The notes below the pieces were generated by a model. It saw only the letters and a program-made list of their open reading frames with translations, did no database searches and was not told the DNA's origin. From the NCBI GenBank assembly GCA_027596195.1, contig JADGJG010000452.1, forward strand, positions 1 through 19,282: DNA of 19,282 nucleotides, read 5' to 3'. The stretch comes from Podochytrium sp. JEL0797 (lineage: Eukaryota; Chytridiomycota; Chytridiomycetes; Chytridiales; Chytriomycetaceae). A program made the position numbers and the translations under genes. Below are positions 9,837 through 19,046 of this stretch, in pieces (the first letter of the stretch is position 1; each line of letters opens with the position of its first letter).

Positions 9837-11599
9837 ATGGCCCCACCCGTTCTCGAAACCCGACCCCCAGGCACTGCACGCACAGCCCCCTGTCCCTCCT
9901 GCCGCACCCTCCTCGAATTCACTCTCCCCGTCCTCACCGGCCCTTCAACCCCGCTCTCGGTTCGATGCTTCTCGTGCGGCAACGTCGGTGTGCTCGAATC
10001 GGGCGGTGAGTCGAGGCAACGGTCCAGTGGTGGGAAACCTGTTGTCGATCTCGAGTACTATTCGTTGTTGGGTGTTGCTGCGGATGCGTCCGCGGTGGAA
10101 ATCAAGAAGGCGTACCGGGTCAAAGCGTTGGCCCTTCACCCGGACAAGAACCCAGGGGATGAAAGTGCCGCGGAGAAGTTTAAAGCCGTCTCAGAAGCAT
10201 ATCAAGGTGTGTATGTGTAAGAATGGACCCAGGGTCAAGGAACATAGGGCTGAACCCTTGTCAAAACAAAAGTACTCTCGGATCCCCAGCGTCGAGCCGT
10301 ATACGATAAGAACGGCAAACCGAATGGCAAAGACCGTGGATCATTCATGGACCCGACCGAGTTCTTTCAACAGCAGTTTGGGGGGGACAAGTTTGTCGAC
10401 ATGATTGGGTGAGCAAAAGGGGAGATGGTGATTGTTTTGACACGTGGGTCAACTCTTATTTACGATGTATTTTTGTTTACAGAGAGATTTCAATGGCTCG
10501 CGAATTCAAGGGTATGATGTCGGAATCGGGGGGAGAGCCGCAGCAGGAGTTGTCGATGCAGGATCGTGTTGCGATTCGGGAGGAGCGGGTTGATCGGTTG
10601 GCGAGGAAGTTGAAGGACAAGCTGGCCATGTATGTGCATGGGTTTCCGATCGATGAGGCGGAAGGAAAGGAGAAGACGGCGAGTTCGGTTACTTGGACGT
10701 CGGCTCAAATCAGTGAGTTGGTTGATTGGTTTCTCTGTTCGTGCGAACAAAGTGAACTCACGCCCTTTGGTGCTTTGATAGATGTCGAAGCAGAGAAAGA
10801 GAGTTCTGCCATGTCTCACACCCCGACGCGCAAATCAGCGCTGGAATCCTTTCGAAAGGAAATTGAGCGGGAGGCTGAATCTCTCAAACGCGAGTCGTAT
10901 GGCGTCGAACTCCTGCACGCGATCGGATTCACGTATTCGTTAAAGTCAGCGCAAGTGAATGCGAAACTCGACGCGGAGAGTGGGACGACCATGTACACGC
11001 GATGGGTTGGGGCTGGGAATCGATGGGCTGGCGCGGTTCGGTATGGATGTTGTCGTTTGTGAGAAAATGGCGCTGTCTAACGTTGACTTTGATCTTTGGA
11101 ATCTAGCGAGAAGGCTCATATCGTGAGCGAAACTGTCGGGACATTGAAAACGGCCATTGACCTGCAAAGCTCGTTTGCGAAGATTCAAGAAATGGACAAA
11201 AAGAACGACCCGAATGCCGTCGTCACGGAGAAGCCTGGCGGCAAGAAAGTCGAAAAGAAGGTGGACGAGGGGCCGCGTGGGCCTGATGGCATGACGGACA
11301 CGGAACGCGAGTTGAGATCCAAGTTGGAGAAGGAGGCTGCGGAGAAGGTGATTGCGTTTTTTTCATTGGACCTGATTTTTGATATTAACTTTCTGGGATT
11401 GTTTCAGGGGATGCACGCAATGTGGAGAGGCTCCAAGTTGGAGATTGAGAGCGTATTGAGAGAAGTGTGCGATAAAGTGATTGACAATGTGGAGGATGGG
11501 ATTGAAGTGCAGAGGCGGCGGGTCGACGCGTTGGGTGTTGTTGGTGAGATTTATTCGAAAGTCAAAGCTGTTCCCGAAGAGGAAATTCAGCACAACTAG
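9837..11599 (+). CDS. J-domain co-chaperone with N-terminal zinc ribbon and DnaJ-X domain
   Basis: Hsp70 co-chaperone of the Caj1/Djp1 type. Exons: 9837-10206, 10273-10408, 10483-11040, 11107-11347, 11408-11599 (498 aa); a further 69-nt in-frame intron at 10713-10781 is likely and would give 475 aa. An N-terminal zinc ribbon (C19-x2-C22 and C44-x2-C47) precedes the J domain (about 70-140) with HPD at 101-103 in [10 protein letters not shown] and the end [12 protein letters not shown]. Then comes a DnaJ-X region with DKFVDMIG, a helical segment [14 protein letters not shown], the signature [20 protein letters not shown], and a C-terminal helical part up to EEEIQHN. Caj1/Djp1 proteins assist protein targeting (peroxisome, ER, membrane) in yeast; here the role is inferred. 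Start chosen as the first ATG before the ribbon; the gene is divergent to copy B and convergent with the next gene (36 bp apart). Confidence 0.92.
10713..10781 (+). other. Probable in-frame 69-nt intron of the J-protein gene
   Basis: GTGAGTTG donor, GAACTCAC branch-like site and TTTGATAG acceptor, 69 nt long with no stop, so the reading frame is open whether or not it is removed. Its translation ([11 protein letters not shown]...) is Trp/Cys/Phe-rich, unlike the charged residues around it, which favours splicing. Confidence 0.6.
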
Positions 11600-11635
11600 T
11601 TCTTTTTTGATTAAATAGATATACATTTTATTGCG

Positions 11636-12355
11636 TTATTTTTTTATTTGTTCCATTTTGATCTGTTGAATCAAACGACGGGCTTTCGCGACAGCTTCCA
11701 TTGCAATCACGGATGATTCCTTCACCATTTGGGAACTCATTCCTTTGTACTCAATAGAGGTCTCTGACCCCCCCAAACTCCCCGAACTCGACGAACGCGC
11801 GCTCTCGATTCGTTCGAGTGATGGGACCGTGGAATCTGGAATGGTCATGCGCAAGATGGCATAGCTGGGAGCGGGCATGGGCACGAGTCGCGGTTTGGAT
11901 TGGGTCGAGGCGGTGGAATCGGCACTCATTTTGCGGCGGGGTATGATGTTTGGCAATTCCTTGCTCTCGGTGCGTTCTGATTCTGCCTGGCTCGGCTTTC
12001 GCACTAGAGGCGGCCTTTGACGCGACGGCTGGGAGTCCCCTGGTTGCGCGCGTGCGTCGCCTAGGGAAGTCGCCGAATCGCCTAGAGGAGTCGGCGCGCG
12101 AAGCGCCTGGCTCGAGGCCGTGCGCGGCGGGACCGGGCGGCGCGGTGCGGGATTCGCTGCTGTGGGAGTGGGAGTGGGTCTCGAAGCGGGAGTGGAAGTG
12201 GAAGTGGGCGTGGGAGAAGGAGTCGGAGCGGGTCGCGTCTCGGGAGCCGTGGCTAAAGCCGCCTGCTGCTCTTTGCGCCGCCGCATCCGCGCGAGCGTTG
12301 GCGACTCGCTGGGCGGCGTTATGGGGATCTGCGGGAGAGGCTTGGCGGGTATCAT
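11636..12355 (-). CDS. Pro/Ser/Thr-rich hypothetical protein, 239 aa
   Basis: Single open frame from ATG 12355 to TGA-proximal end at 11636, tail-to-tail with the J-protein gene. The N-terminal half is low complexity: a PT/PS repeat region (about 40-75, e.g. PTPSPTPTSTSTPASRPTP), then Arg/Ser/Pro-rich sequence with a possible nuclear-type basic patch (IIPRRKMS). The C-terminal 40 residues look ordered: SSQMVKESSVIAMEAVAKAR followed by RLIQQIKMEQIKK, an amphipathic basic helix. This architecture suggests a disordered protein with one terminal interaction helix. No family recognised. The opposite strand is also open over part of the region, but the ordered C-terminus and codon composition favour this strand. 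No intron needed. Confidence 0.55.
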   Translation of the reverse strand: MIPAKPLPQIPITPPSESPTLARMRRRKEQQAALATAPETRPAPTPSPTPTSTSTPASRPTPTPTAANPAPRRPVPPRTASSQALRAPTPLGDSATSLGDARAQPGDSQPSRQRPPLVRKPSQAESERTESKELPNIIPRRKMSADSTASTQSKPRLVPMPAPSYAILRMTIPDSTVPSLERIESARSSSSGSLGGSETSIEYKGMSSQMVKESSVIAMEAVAKARRLIQQIKMEQIKK

Positions 12356-12611
12356 TGATGCTGAGTGTTTGCGAATAAAAAATTACTTTGCAGAATGAGA
12401 GCGGGAAGCCCGTTTGGGGGCTTAAAATTTCATTCGCGCCTCATTCGAAAGACACCCACACGCACTCAAAATTTCATTCTCCTTTGTTTCCTAGAATGAA
12501 GTCATCGACTTTCCATCCCCTTTCTATTCCTTTGCAATTGTACAACTCATTCTCCTTGCCATGTCTTTACCATTTTAATTTCTTTCCTTTTAGTGTAAAA
12601 ATCTGAATCAG
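12356..12611. other. Short intergenic region with a direct repeat
   Basis: AAAATTTCATTC occurs twice (starting near 12424 and 12467), the second copy followed by a T/C-rich stretch. Nothing coding is visible. The region separates the Pro-rich gene promoter from the 3' end of copy C. Confidence 0.4.
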
Positions 12612-13353
12612 AAATACAGATTCACTTTCTTGGACGGATGGGCCTCTCGAAAGCGGCACGCAACTTATCTTGGCACGAAGTGGCTCTAGGGCTCTTGCTA
12701 GTATTGCCCTTGTCCTTGTTACTGTACGTTTTTCTGAGTGGCGGCGTGGTTTCGATTTCCTCATGCAGCATCCTTGGCTGTAAAACTTTCTGATCGAGTG
12801 GAACGTTTTCCGCGACCACCTTTTGATTGCGTTCAAAGGTGTGCGAACAGGTCATGGACATTGGGGTAAATCCTTTGGTGTATCTCAAGAATTGTACATA
12901 CTTTCGGTATTCAACCTGACGTACATTATTGGTTGTGGTGGGAGGGGATGATGAGGGGCTGTCTTGAAGGTTTCCTGGGGGTAATCGGCGCGTTCGTCTG
13001 ACTTGACACGGTTGTTAGAAAAGCGCCATCTTTCTGCACGATCTTCTGCCTCGCGAAGGTTTGGCAGAAGAGTATACGAAACGCGTCTGCCCTTGAAAGC
13101 GTCCGTATCTGGACTCACACACCCCACGCGCACCACGCTGAAAGAAAATCGCGCTCTCGCACAAAATTATACCTCGTGTCAGTTTTCGTGAGCAGTGGAA
13201 CTTGTTTTTGTCATGGCAGCTTTCAATGGATGGCCGGAAGCCAGGAACCATTCTAGTCTTATTATTGAAATCCAGAAGTTTAATATCCTTGGGCTCGATG
13301 GCAAATTCGGTGTGTGTGTTTTCAGGGCGAGAGGGTTGGGAGCACACTTTCAC
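12612..13353 (-). pseudogene. Copy C of the A-D repeat gene family; possibly still translatable
   Basis: Exon block MKVCSQPSRPENTHTEFAIE ... NKTRMVPGFRPSIES (start 13353, donor at 13172), the shared intron, then a last exon ending FERPIRPRK with stop TGA at 12622-12624. If the intron is ended at the CAAG acceptor (intron 13002-13172), the two exons join in phase into a continuous 186-aa frame, the only copy where this works. However, its middle part (FERNQKVVAENVPLDQKVLQ) is in a different frame from the SRKTFHSIRKFYSQGCC block shared with A, B and D, so it may be an accidental or re-framed product. It also lacks the second intron-like segment of the other copies: CAAGGATGCTGC runs straight into ATGAGGAAATC. 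Function unknown. Confidence 0.45.
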
Positions 13354-13403
13354 GAAAATACTGAAAATGGATACAATGAAACGTTCGAATAAAACCTTTT
13401 TTT

Positions 13404-13551
13404 TAGAGAATTAAAGAAAGGAGAAACCGTGAAATAAACCGAGCAAACAACGATCAAGTCCAGATTCACTTTCTCGTAATAGAGAATAGAAGGAGAAATG
13501 GTGAAATGCTGAAAAAAAATGAGCAAAAAAAATAAGTTTTCACTTCCTTGG
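13404..13551. repeat. Tandem duplication of the 3' flank of copy D, period about 76 bp
   Basis: Two diverged units, 13404-13476 and 13480-13551, each starting TAGAGAAT and running through a GGAGAAA..GTGAAAT..GAGCAAA..CAAGT pattern to TTCAC-TTC-TGG/CG. They repeat the sequence immediately downstream of the family's conserved stop codon, so copy D carries its 3' flank twice. Confidence 0.6.
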
Positions 13552-14345
13552 ATGCACAGGCCTCTCGAGGGCAGCGCGCAGTTCGGCTTGAGATGGAGCG
13601 GGTTTGAAGTCCTTGGCTCCGCCCTTAGACTTGCTGCCGGGTTTTCCGGCGTAGTGGATTTTCTTTTTGGTGAGGTGCGACTTAGTGTCACTGACAGTAC
13701 TTTCCTCGTGCAACGTCTATTAAGAAAAAAAAAAGTATACAGTCTGGTACCTTCCTCAATTCCTTTTTTTGATTTCGATATGCTGGGAAGAAATCAATTC
13801 CTCAGCCTCTGACTCGTCCTCGCTCCAGCAACGTCCTTGGTTGACAAATTTTTTGATTGACTGGTACGTTTTGCACACGCTTTTTTGATCGCGTTCGTAG
13901 AGGGGATTCTTTGTCCGGTTTCTAAACAAAAGGGTGGGGTTTGTTGTTGGGCCAGTTACTCAAGAATTGGCGTATACATACATTTGGGTTTTCAAAAAAG
14001 TGGTATACTGGTGAAGATCGTGTGGGGGTCCCAGGTCGACGCGTTCGGCTGTCTATGTGATAAGGTTGTTAGAAACTGCCAGCTTTCTGCAGGTCTTTTG
14101 CGTTGCAAAGGTTTGGGAGAAGACGATACGAACGTGTCTGTCCCTTGAGCGCGTCCGTTTCGGCACCCCCGCGCCCCACGCGCCCACGCTGAAAGAAAAT
14201 CGCGCTCTCGCACAATATATACCTTTTCTAGCTTTTGTGAGTAGTGGTCAACAAAGGGAAAACCGCCATACTCTTTATTCTCGAATTTGCGAGATTTACT
14301 CCTCCACACATATCAAAATTCGCGAGAAGAGCCGTCTCATCTGTG
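13533..14345 (-). pseudogene. Copy D of the A-D repeat gene family, 5' truncated, decayed
   Basis: From the 5' side: a WRSKSRKFENKEYGG block like copy B, the shared intron (14053-14222, donor GTATAT, branch TTTCTAAC, TAG acceptor), an RTRR block also found in C, then ERDQKSVCKTYQSIKKFVNQ GRCW with an acidic tail, an intron-like segment (donor GTACCA, acceptor TTAATAG at about 13718), and the best preserved last exon: TLHEESTVSDTK, a Lys/Gly-rich stretch, then PAPSQAELRAALERPVHPRK and stop TGA at 13540-13542. At least one TAG and a 2-nt shift break the middle. Homology to copy B begins abruptly at about 14345, inside the last codons of the neighbouring gene, so the signal-peptide exon is missing. 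Confidence 0.5.
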
Positions 14346-15190
14346 AAGAGCTATTTTCAGGGCCACACTCACAACAGGACTCGCCGCCGCCACAACCGAT
14401 ACAGGACTCTGCACCCCAACGGGAGCTGCCGAATTCGCAACCGGTTGCGCAGACGCGTATCCCACACTCGGATTTCCCTGCGTGGCGATTTCGGTGGCGG
14501 CAGGTGCCGCGTAACCTGCACTCGGATTTCCCTGCGTGGCGATTTCGGTGGTGGCGGGTGCCGCCACGGGAGGTGGTAACATTGGAGGAGGGGGTGACGG
14601 GGAAAGCTGCGAGGGGAGGAAAAAACTCCAATACGTTCCACCCACAATCGTGCCCGCGTAGCATTCAAGACCATCGAGGGAGTAGGAGTTTGCTAGAGGT
14701 CCGACGTCGGCGGAACATGCTCTGAGGGAAAACTGAAAACAAGAGTGATCAAAAACACATATGCGTGAATCATTCAACCAACCTTTGGATCCCCAAATGT
14801 CGAAACAGTTCCAGTCACGTAGTCTCCCAAATGCGAAGTCGCGAAACAACCTCCCGTTGCTCTGGCCACCAATGCAAAGGGAGGGCCATTCGCTTCATTG
14901 CACGTGTTGTCGAACATGAATTGCTTAATAATGACGTACTGCTGGGTCGTGGTGAACAGACTCGCAGCAGTAGTGAGGAAGTCGTTTTCAAAGGTTGGGG
15001 AGGTGGTTGCGCAGGTAATGATCTGGTAGCTCGAGGTGATTGAGTTGTTTTCGATTACAGCGGCGCAGTTGTTGACTGCTGCTTCAGCGAGGCAGTCAGA
15101 TGCTGTTGTGCCATAGGGCTGGACGCTGTACTCATAGAGGTTTGTACAGCCCGAGTCGCTGAAGTAAGAAATCGTGACCTGCGTTGACAT
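14337..15190 (-). CDS. Eight-cysteine protein with an 18-residue tandem repeat, 267 aa
   Basis: Exons 14337-14732 and 14783-15190, 50-nt intron (GTTGGT donor, TTTTCAG acceptor), phase 0. The N-terminal ~160 residues (VTISYFSDSGCTNLYEY...) contain eight cysteines at 15, 33, 42, 60, 97, 115, 142 and 160, a pattern expected for a disulfide-bonded extracellular domain. A Pro-rich linker (PSPPPPMLPPP) leads to two copies of an 18-residue repeat with core TTEIATQGNPS, then a Val/Ala-rich tail (SVVAAASPVVSVALKIA) that resembles a degraded GPI-anchor or membrane signal. No signal peptide is visible after the ATG at 15190, so either an upstream exon is missed or secretion was lost. The last codons and stop lie at the border of repeat copy D. 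Family not named; function unknown, surface role inferred. Confidence 0.72.
14467..14574. repeat. Two tandem copies of a 54-bp coding repeat
   Basis: CTCGGATTTCCCTGCGTGGC and the following bases start at 14467 and again at 14521; the two 54-bp units differ at only a few bases and encode the 18-residue repeats of the eight-cysteine protein. The near identity points to recent slippage or recombination. Confidence 0.9.
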
Positions 15191-15486
15191 GCGACGCGTT
15201 TTTTCGTTTGTTTTGAAGTGACAATTTTCACGGAGAGAAAAAAATACATTCCAGCTCTTCGCTTGGAAGGCAGGGTGTAAGCAAACTTATTCTAACTTAA
15301 TTGGAATGCCCTTTTGTTCTCTTTTTCAAGCTTTTTCAAAGATTCTCGGACACCCCTCTGTGACAACATTCATTTGTTCAACACTTTAGCAAAAATTCAA
15401 TACACCATGAAGACAGAAACAAGAAGAAAAGAAAATCAAACACGTGCAAAACCACCTCACCCCCCTCTTGAATCCCTCAAAAATGT
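15191..15486. other. Intergenic region between two minus-strand genes
   Basis: Holds the promoter side of the eight-cysteine gene and the 3' flank of the antiporter. An ATG at 15249 opens MYFFLSVKIV in another frame, and a donor-like GTGAAA plus the CAACGCAG acceptor would fuse six residues to VTISYF in phase, but this is too short to be a signal peptide. Nothing else seen. Confidence 0.4.
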
Positions 15487-18275
15487 TTAAGCTGATCTAC
15501 GCGCCCCCGTCCCTCCCCCTACCCCCGTCGCATACACTACCGCAACCGACCCCAAAGCCGCATAATCCAACCAATGTTCCAACGCTGGGTCGCCATTCGC
15601 ATAAGCAGAGCTTCTAAACACCGACTCGGGGACGACCACAAGGTCTTCCTTCTTGCGACACAGTTCAGACAAACGCAATGTGACTGCGGCCGTGTCGTGC
15701 AACGACATGGTGATCGTTTGCGCGTTGAGAATCGACACAACGGGTGCTGTGAGTGGTGGGGTGACTGAAATGTCGAGGAGTTGAATCACGTGCAATTCGA
15801 AGGGAACCGTTGTTGTGCCGTTCGCGAACCCACTGATATGCTGCATGAGTCGAATAGCTTCGTCTTGGCTCGGTTCAGATTGTCCCGTGACGAGGAGAAT
15901 GATGGTAACGGGAGAGGGGACAATGAAGCTCGTGTTGAGTCGCGAGAGGTTTTGCTTGGACTTTGAGCTCCGCGGGTTGGTCAAGTCGAGGACCGTGATA
16001 TCGGGTTGGGAGAAGGAGGCCGAGCTGATTTGTTTCGATGACATTGTGGTGGTGGACGTGGGTGGGGTTTGGTCGCAGGGTGTTGTGAGGGACATGAAGC
16101 CGCGGTCCATGAAGTGGATGACGGAGGCGTTGGGAAGTGCTGCAGACACATTACGGGCGATTTGGCGAGTGTGGTGGGTGGTCGAGTCTCCGATCCATGA
16201 GTTTTGGAACGAGCTGATGCGTCGTCCGGTGGGAGTTGATGGAGATTCCGCGTTTTTGGCTTCGGCTTGAGGAATAATGACCATGTTGACCAGAGACTGT
16301 TTCGCGGCAACGACGATGGATTCGGCGACATGGGAGGATTCCGTGAACTCCAAAAGAGGAGTGAAGCTGACGCCATGCAGGGACGAGAAGGTGCGGAACA
16401 CGCTGAGGATGGAGTCTTCTTTGATCGTGTTTTCGAGTTCAGCGGCTTGCATCTAAGAAATTGCTTTAAGCTACAGGAGCAGTTCCACGGCGAGCGCTTC
16501 AAAACACGAAAAAAGGGTACACATACAAGCGTCGTGAAACGGGAATCAATCTTGGCCAATCTCAATCCAAAAACGGAAAACGACGACAACGCTCCACTGG
16601 TGGAAATCATGGTGCACACCGAAAGCATTGGAGACACCGTTGCCATATTCGGCAGACAGACCAAGGCACGAAGATTCGGATCATTGATGGCTGGCGCGTC
16701 GATATCCTTGACCGATGGATCTCTTTCTGTTACGTCGGAATCCTTTCCGACACCGTTGTAGTCTAGTCGATTGAAATTTAGAATTCGGAGAGTAGAAATT
16801 AACAAATACGTACAGGACGCCGGGTAAACGATGGAAATCAGAGGCACCGTCATGAATGTAGTGAAAATCGCCATCACCACATACATTGCAAAGAGCTTGG
16901 AAGTAATTACCTGAAACAAAAAACTCGTCAGAAACTAGCATGAGAAAGGCTTGAAATCTCCGTCGCACTCACCCCGGCACTCAAGCCCACATTGAGGACA
17001 ATAATCTGAACGAGTCTGTGCAAATGAAATGAACGCAGTTAGTGTGAGTCGAATAGGTGCTTGTGCGTCGACCAACAACCACATACCCTCTCGTGTTCAT
17101 CAAAATCCCGACCGCAAACGACTCGCGCCAATTCAACCCAGAAACCCTCGCACTTGTTGAGCACCCAACCAATTTCCCCACACATGCAACGAGCACGATA
17201 AGCAAAACAAACAACCATGATTTTCCGTCATCGAGCAAATCCAAGTTTGTGTTCAATCCCGAATACGCGAAATACAACGGAAGGAACACAACAATCACCA
17301 AATCCTCAATCTTGGACGCAACCTTGTGCGCGAATCCGTGGTCGTGGGGCATGATGACGCCGACGAGGAATGCTCCAAAAATTGCTTGGACCCCAATCAC
17401 TTCCGTGAACCAAGAACTGAAGAGCACGGCCGTGAAGACGACAAAGTAGAGGAGCTGATTCAAATGCTCGCGGTCGGCTGCCATATGAACCAGGCGAGAG
17501 AGGAGGGGGCGAATAATGAACCAAAGGAAAATGGTGTACGCGACGACACACAGGAAAACGTAGACAGCTGTCACGTAAGATCCCCCGGACGAACCACCCG
17601 AGTTGTTGATCAAAGCCACAACGAGAACGAGCAGCGTCCAAGCCATGAAGTCATCAACTGCGGCGGCGGCGATGGCAGACTCTCCCACCGGGGTGTGCAA
17701 CATCTTTCTCTCGGTCAGGATTCTCGCAAGGACGGGGAAAGCCGTGATAGACATGGCGATTCCAGAAAACAGCATGAAGGACGTGAAGGGGACATTCGGG
17801 TCAGCGAAATTGTTGTAAATGACTTTTGACGCGCCAGCGCCGAGGACAAAGGGGAGCGCGATTCCGGCCATTGAGATAGATGCGGATTTCTTGAATGTTT
17901 TCATGAGGGACACTGGGTCGAGTTCGAGGCCGACCTTTTGTTCATGAAATTAAAAACACGTTTTTTTGTTGTTGGTGTCTCACTCACCAGAAACAAATAG
18001 AATATCAAGCCAAGGTCGGCCACCAGCTTCAGCAGCAGCAGCGACTCTGCGGGAAACAGCGCGTCCTTGAAGGCCGGAATGCGCGACAGACAAGAGGCAC
18101 CGAGAACAAGGCCGCCCAGGATCTCGGCCATCACCGCGGGCTGGTTGATCCATTTTAATGGATATGTCAGCAAGCGGCTGGTGGCGAGAACAACAACGGT
18201 CTGTGTGAGGAACAGCGACAGCGGGCTGATGGCTAGGGGAGACGTGCCCGCGAGGATCGTGGTCGATGATGCCAT
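15487..18275 (-). CDS. KHA1: K+/H+ antiporter of the KHA1 type (CPA2), 825 aa
   Basis: Endomembrane cation/proton exchanger for K+ and pH homeostasis (Golgi/endosome in yeast). Exons, + coordinates: 15487-16452, 16527-16762, 16814-16910, 16973-17015, 17087-17934, 17988-18275; introns of 51-74 nt all keep phase. The N-terminal ~440 residues form the multi-helix Na+/H+-exchanger domain: QPAVMAEILGGLVLG, the LGLIFYLFLVGLELD segment, SITAFPVLARILTERKML (about 158-175), the essential acidic pair in AAAVDDFMAW (D190, D191), IGVQAIFGAFLVG, VFLPLYFAYSGL and MNTRGLVQIIVLNVG. The C-terminal ~380 residues are cytosolic, with two repeats resembling universal-stress-protein folds, as in fungal KHA1. Exon 3 is only 43 nt. 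Length matches the family (yeast about 870). The start at 18275 precedes the first helix. Confident on family; organelle is inferred. Confidence 0.95.
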
Positions 18276-18488
18276 GAATGCGATCGAGTTTGGAATGAGT
18301 TTTGTGCGCGAAAAATTTCATTTTCGTTTTGACCGACGTGACGCGTGTGAAGGGCGAAATGAAAGCAAAGCAGAAGAATTTGGAAGGAGAAGGTTCGAAA
18401 ACGGAGGTTTTCGAACGCGCGGTGTGCATGAAGCAATTGTGATGTCCATTTCACCTCTTCAACAACAAGGACAACCGGAAAATTTAAA
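18276..18488. other. Upstream region of the antiporter gene
   Basis: Short promoter-side interval, minus-strand direction. It is A/G-rich on the + strand near 18355-18400 (a CT-rich leader on the transcribed strand). No certain TATA box or conserved element found. Confidence 0.4.
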
Positions 18489-18900
18489 GTGCGACGGTTT
18501 CGCCACATGGATCGTCATGTGATCCATCTTGTTTTTCCACCCTCACCAAGCGCGTCATTTAAAGAGAGTAATGAATGCATCTGTACAGTCGTGGTTGCAG
18601 GTTGGATCTCGGCTGTTTTCTCGATATCTTGGCGAGTGTCGATGGAACCGCCGACCTCAACGGAATTCTCGCTCTCAATTTCGGGGTCTTCGGTGCCCTT
18701 CTGCGCGGATGTTTCAGAATGCTCCAGACTTCATTGGCAACTTCAACATTTCCGGTGTCCTCCCATCGAAATTCAATATTTCATGTGTTCGAAGCCTCCA
18801 CATTAAATAACGTTGAGATTTCACTTTCTCTTCAATACCGCAGGTTAATACATAAGGAATTTTATTTTTATCTTTGAGAGAAAGGAAGAGAGAAAAAGGA
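18489..18900. other. Unassigned stretch with weak open frames on both strands
   Basis: A + strand frame (18489-18806) contains HLVFPPSPSAS..ESNE and later CADVSECSRLHW; these bear a faint resemblance to HFAFSWPEPAS..SNE and LPSECS..NW in the decayed frame at 4682-5422. A minus-strand frame across 18710-18520 is open for about 60 acidic codons (TEDPEIESENSVEVGG). Neither has a convincing start or splice pattern, so no gene is called. It may be decayed coding sequence. Confidence 0.25.
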
Positions 18901-19037
18901 GAAAAAATCAATCAAACGAACACCGTGAGCAACGCCACCCACCCCACATCCGCCGACCCACATTCCCATCACTGGATCCCACGCAGAGCACCATGGGTGG
19001 TTCGGTGGGATGGGAGAAACGTGACCCAGCGGGATAA
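18870..19037 (-). pseudogene. Remnant of gene X (second copy)
   Basis: The minus strand encodes IPLGHVSPIPPNHPWCSAWD followed by PVMGMWVGGC, matching gene X at about 5770-5870. The 72-nt core differs at about 14 positions. In the second half (SAWDPV.GMW) five codons differ, four of them synonymous and one Leu/Met. Sequence past GMW diverges from gene X and ends in a stop in the T/C-rich stretch near 18878. No upstream exon is present because the sequence joins directly to a GPCR fragment. Confidence 0.45.
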
Positions 19038-19046
19038 AGTAGAACG

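Noticed and set aside
11950..12398. + strand frames rich in Gly/Val/Trp/Lys over the Pro-rich gene
   Set aside because: Antisense of a Pro/Thr codon repeat; no start context or motif, while the minus strand ends in an ordered helix.
7545..14345. Four spaced repeats considered as a CRISPR-like array
   Set aside because: Units are 0.7-1.4 kb, diverged and gene-like with spliceosomal introns in a eukaryotic context.
15815..16270. + strand 151-codon frame
   Set aside because: Shadow of the antiporter C-terminal exon, which continues the confirmed splice frame on the minus strand.
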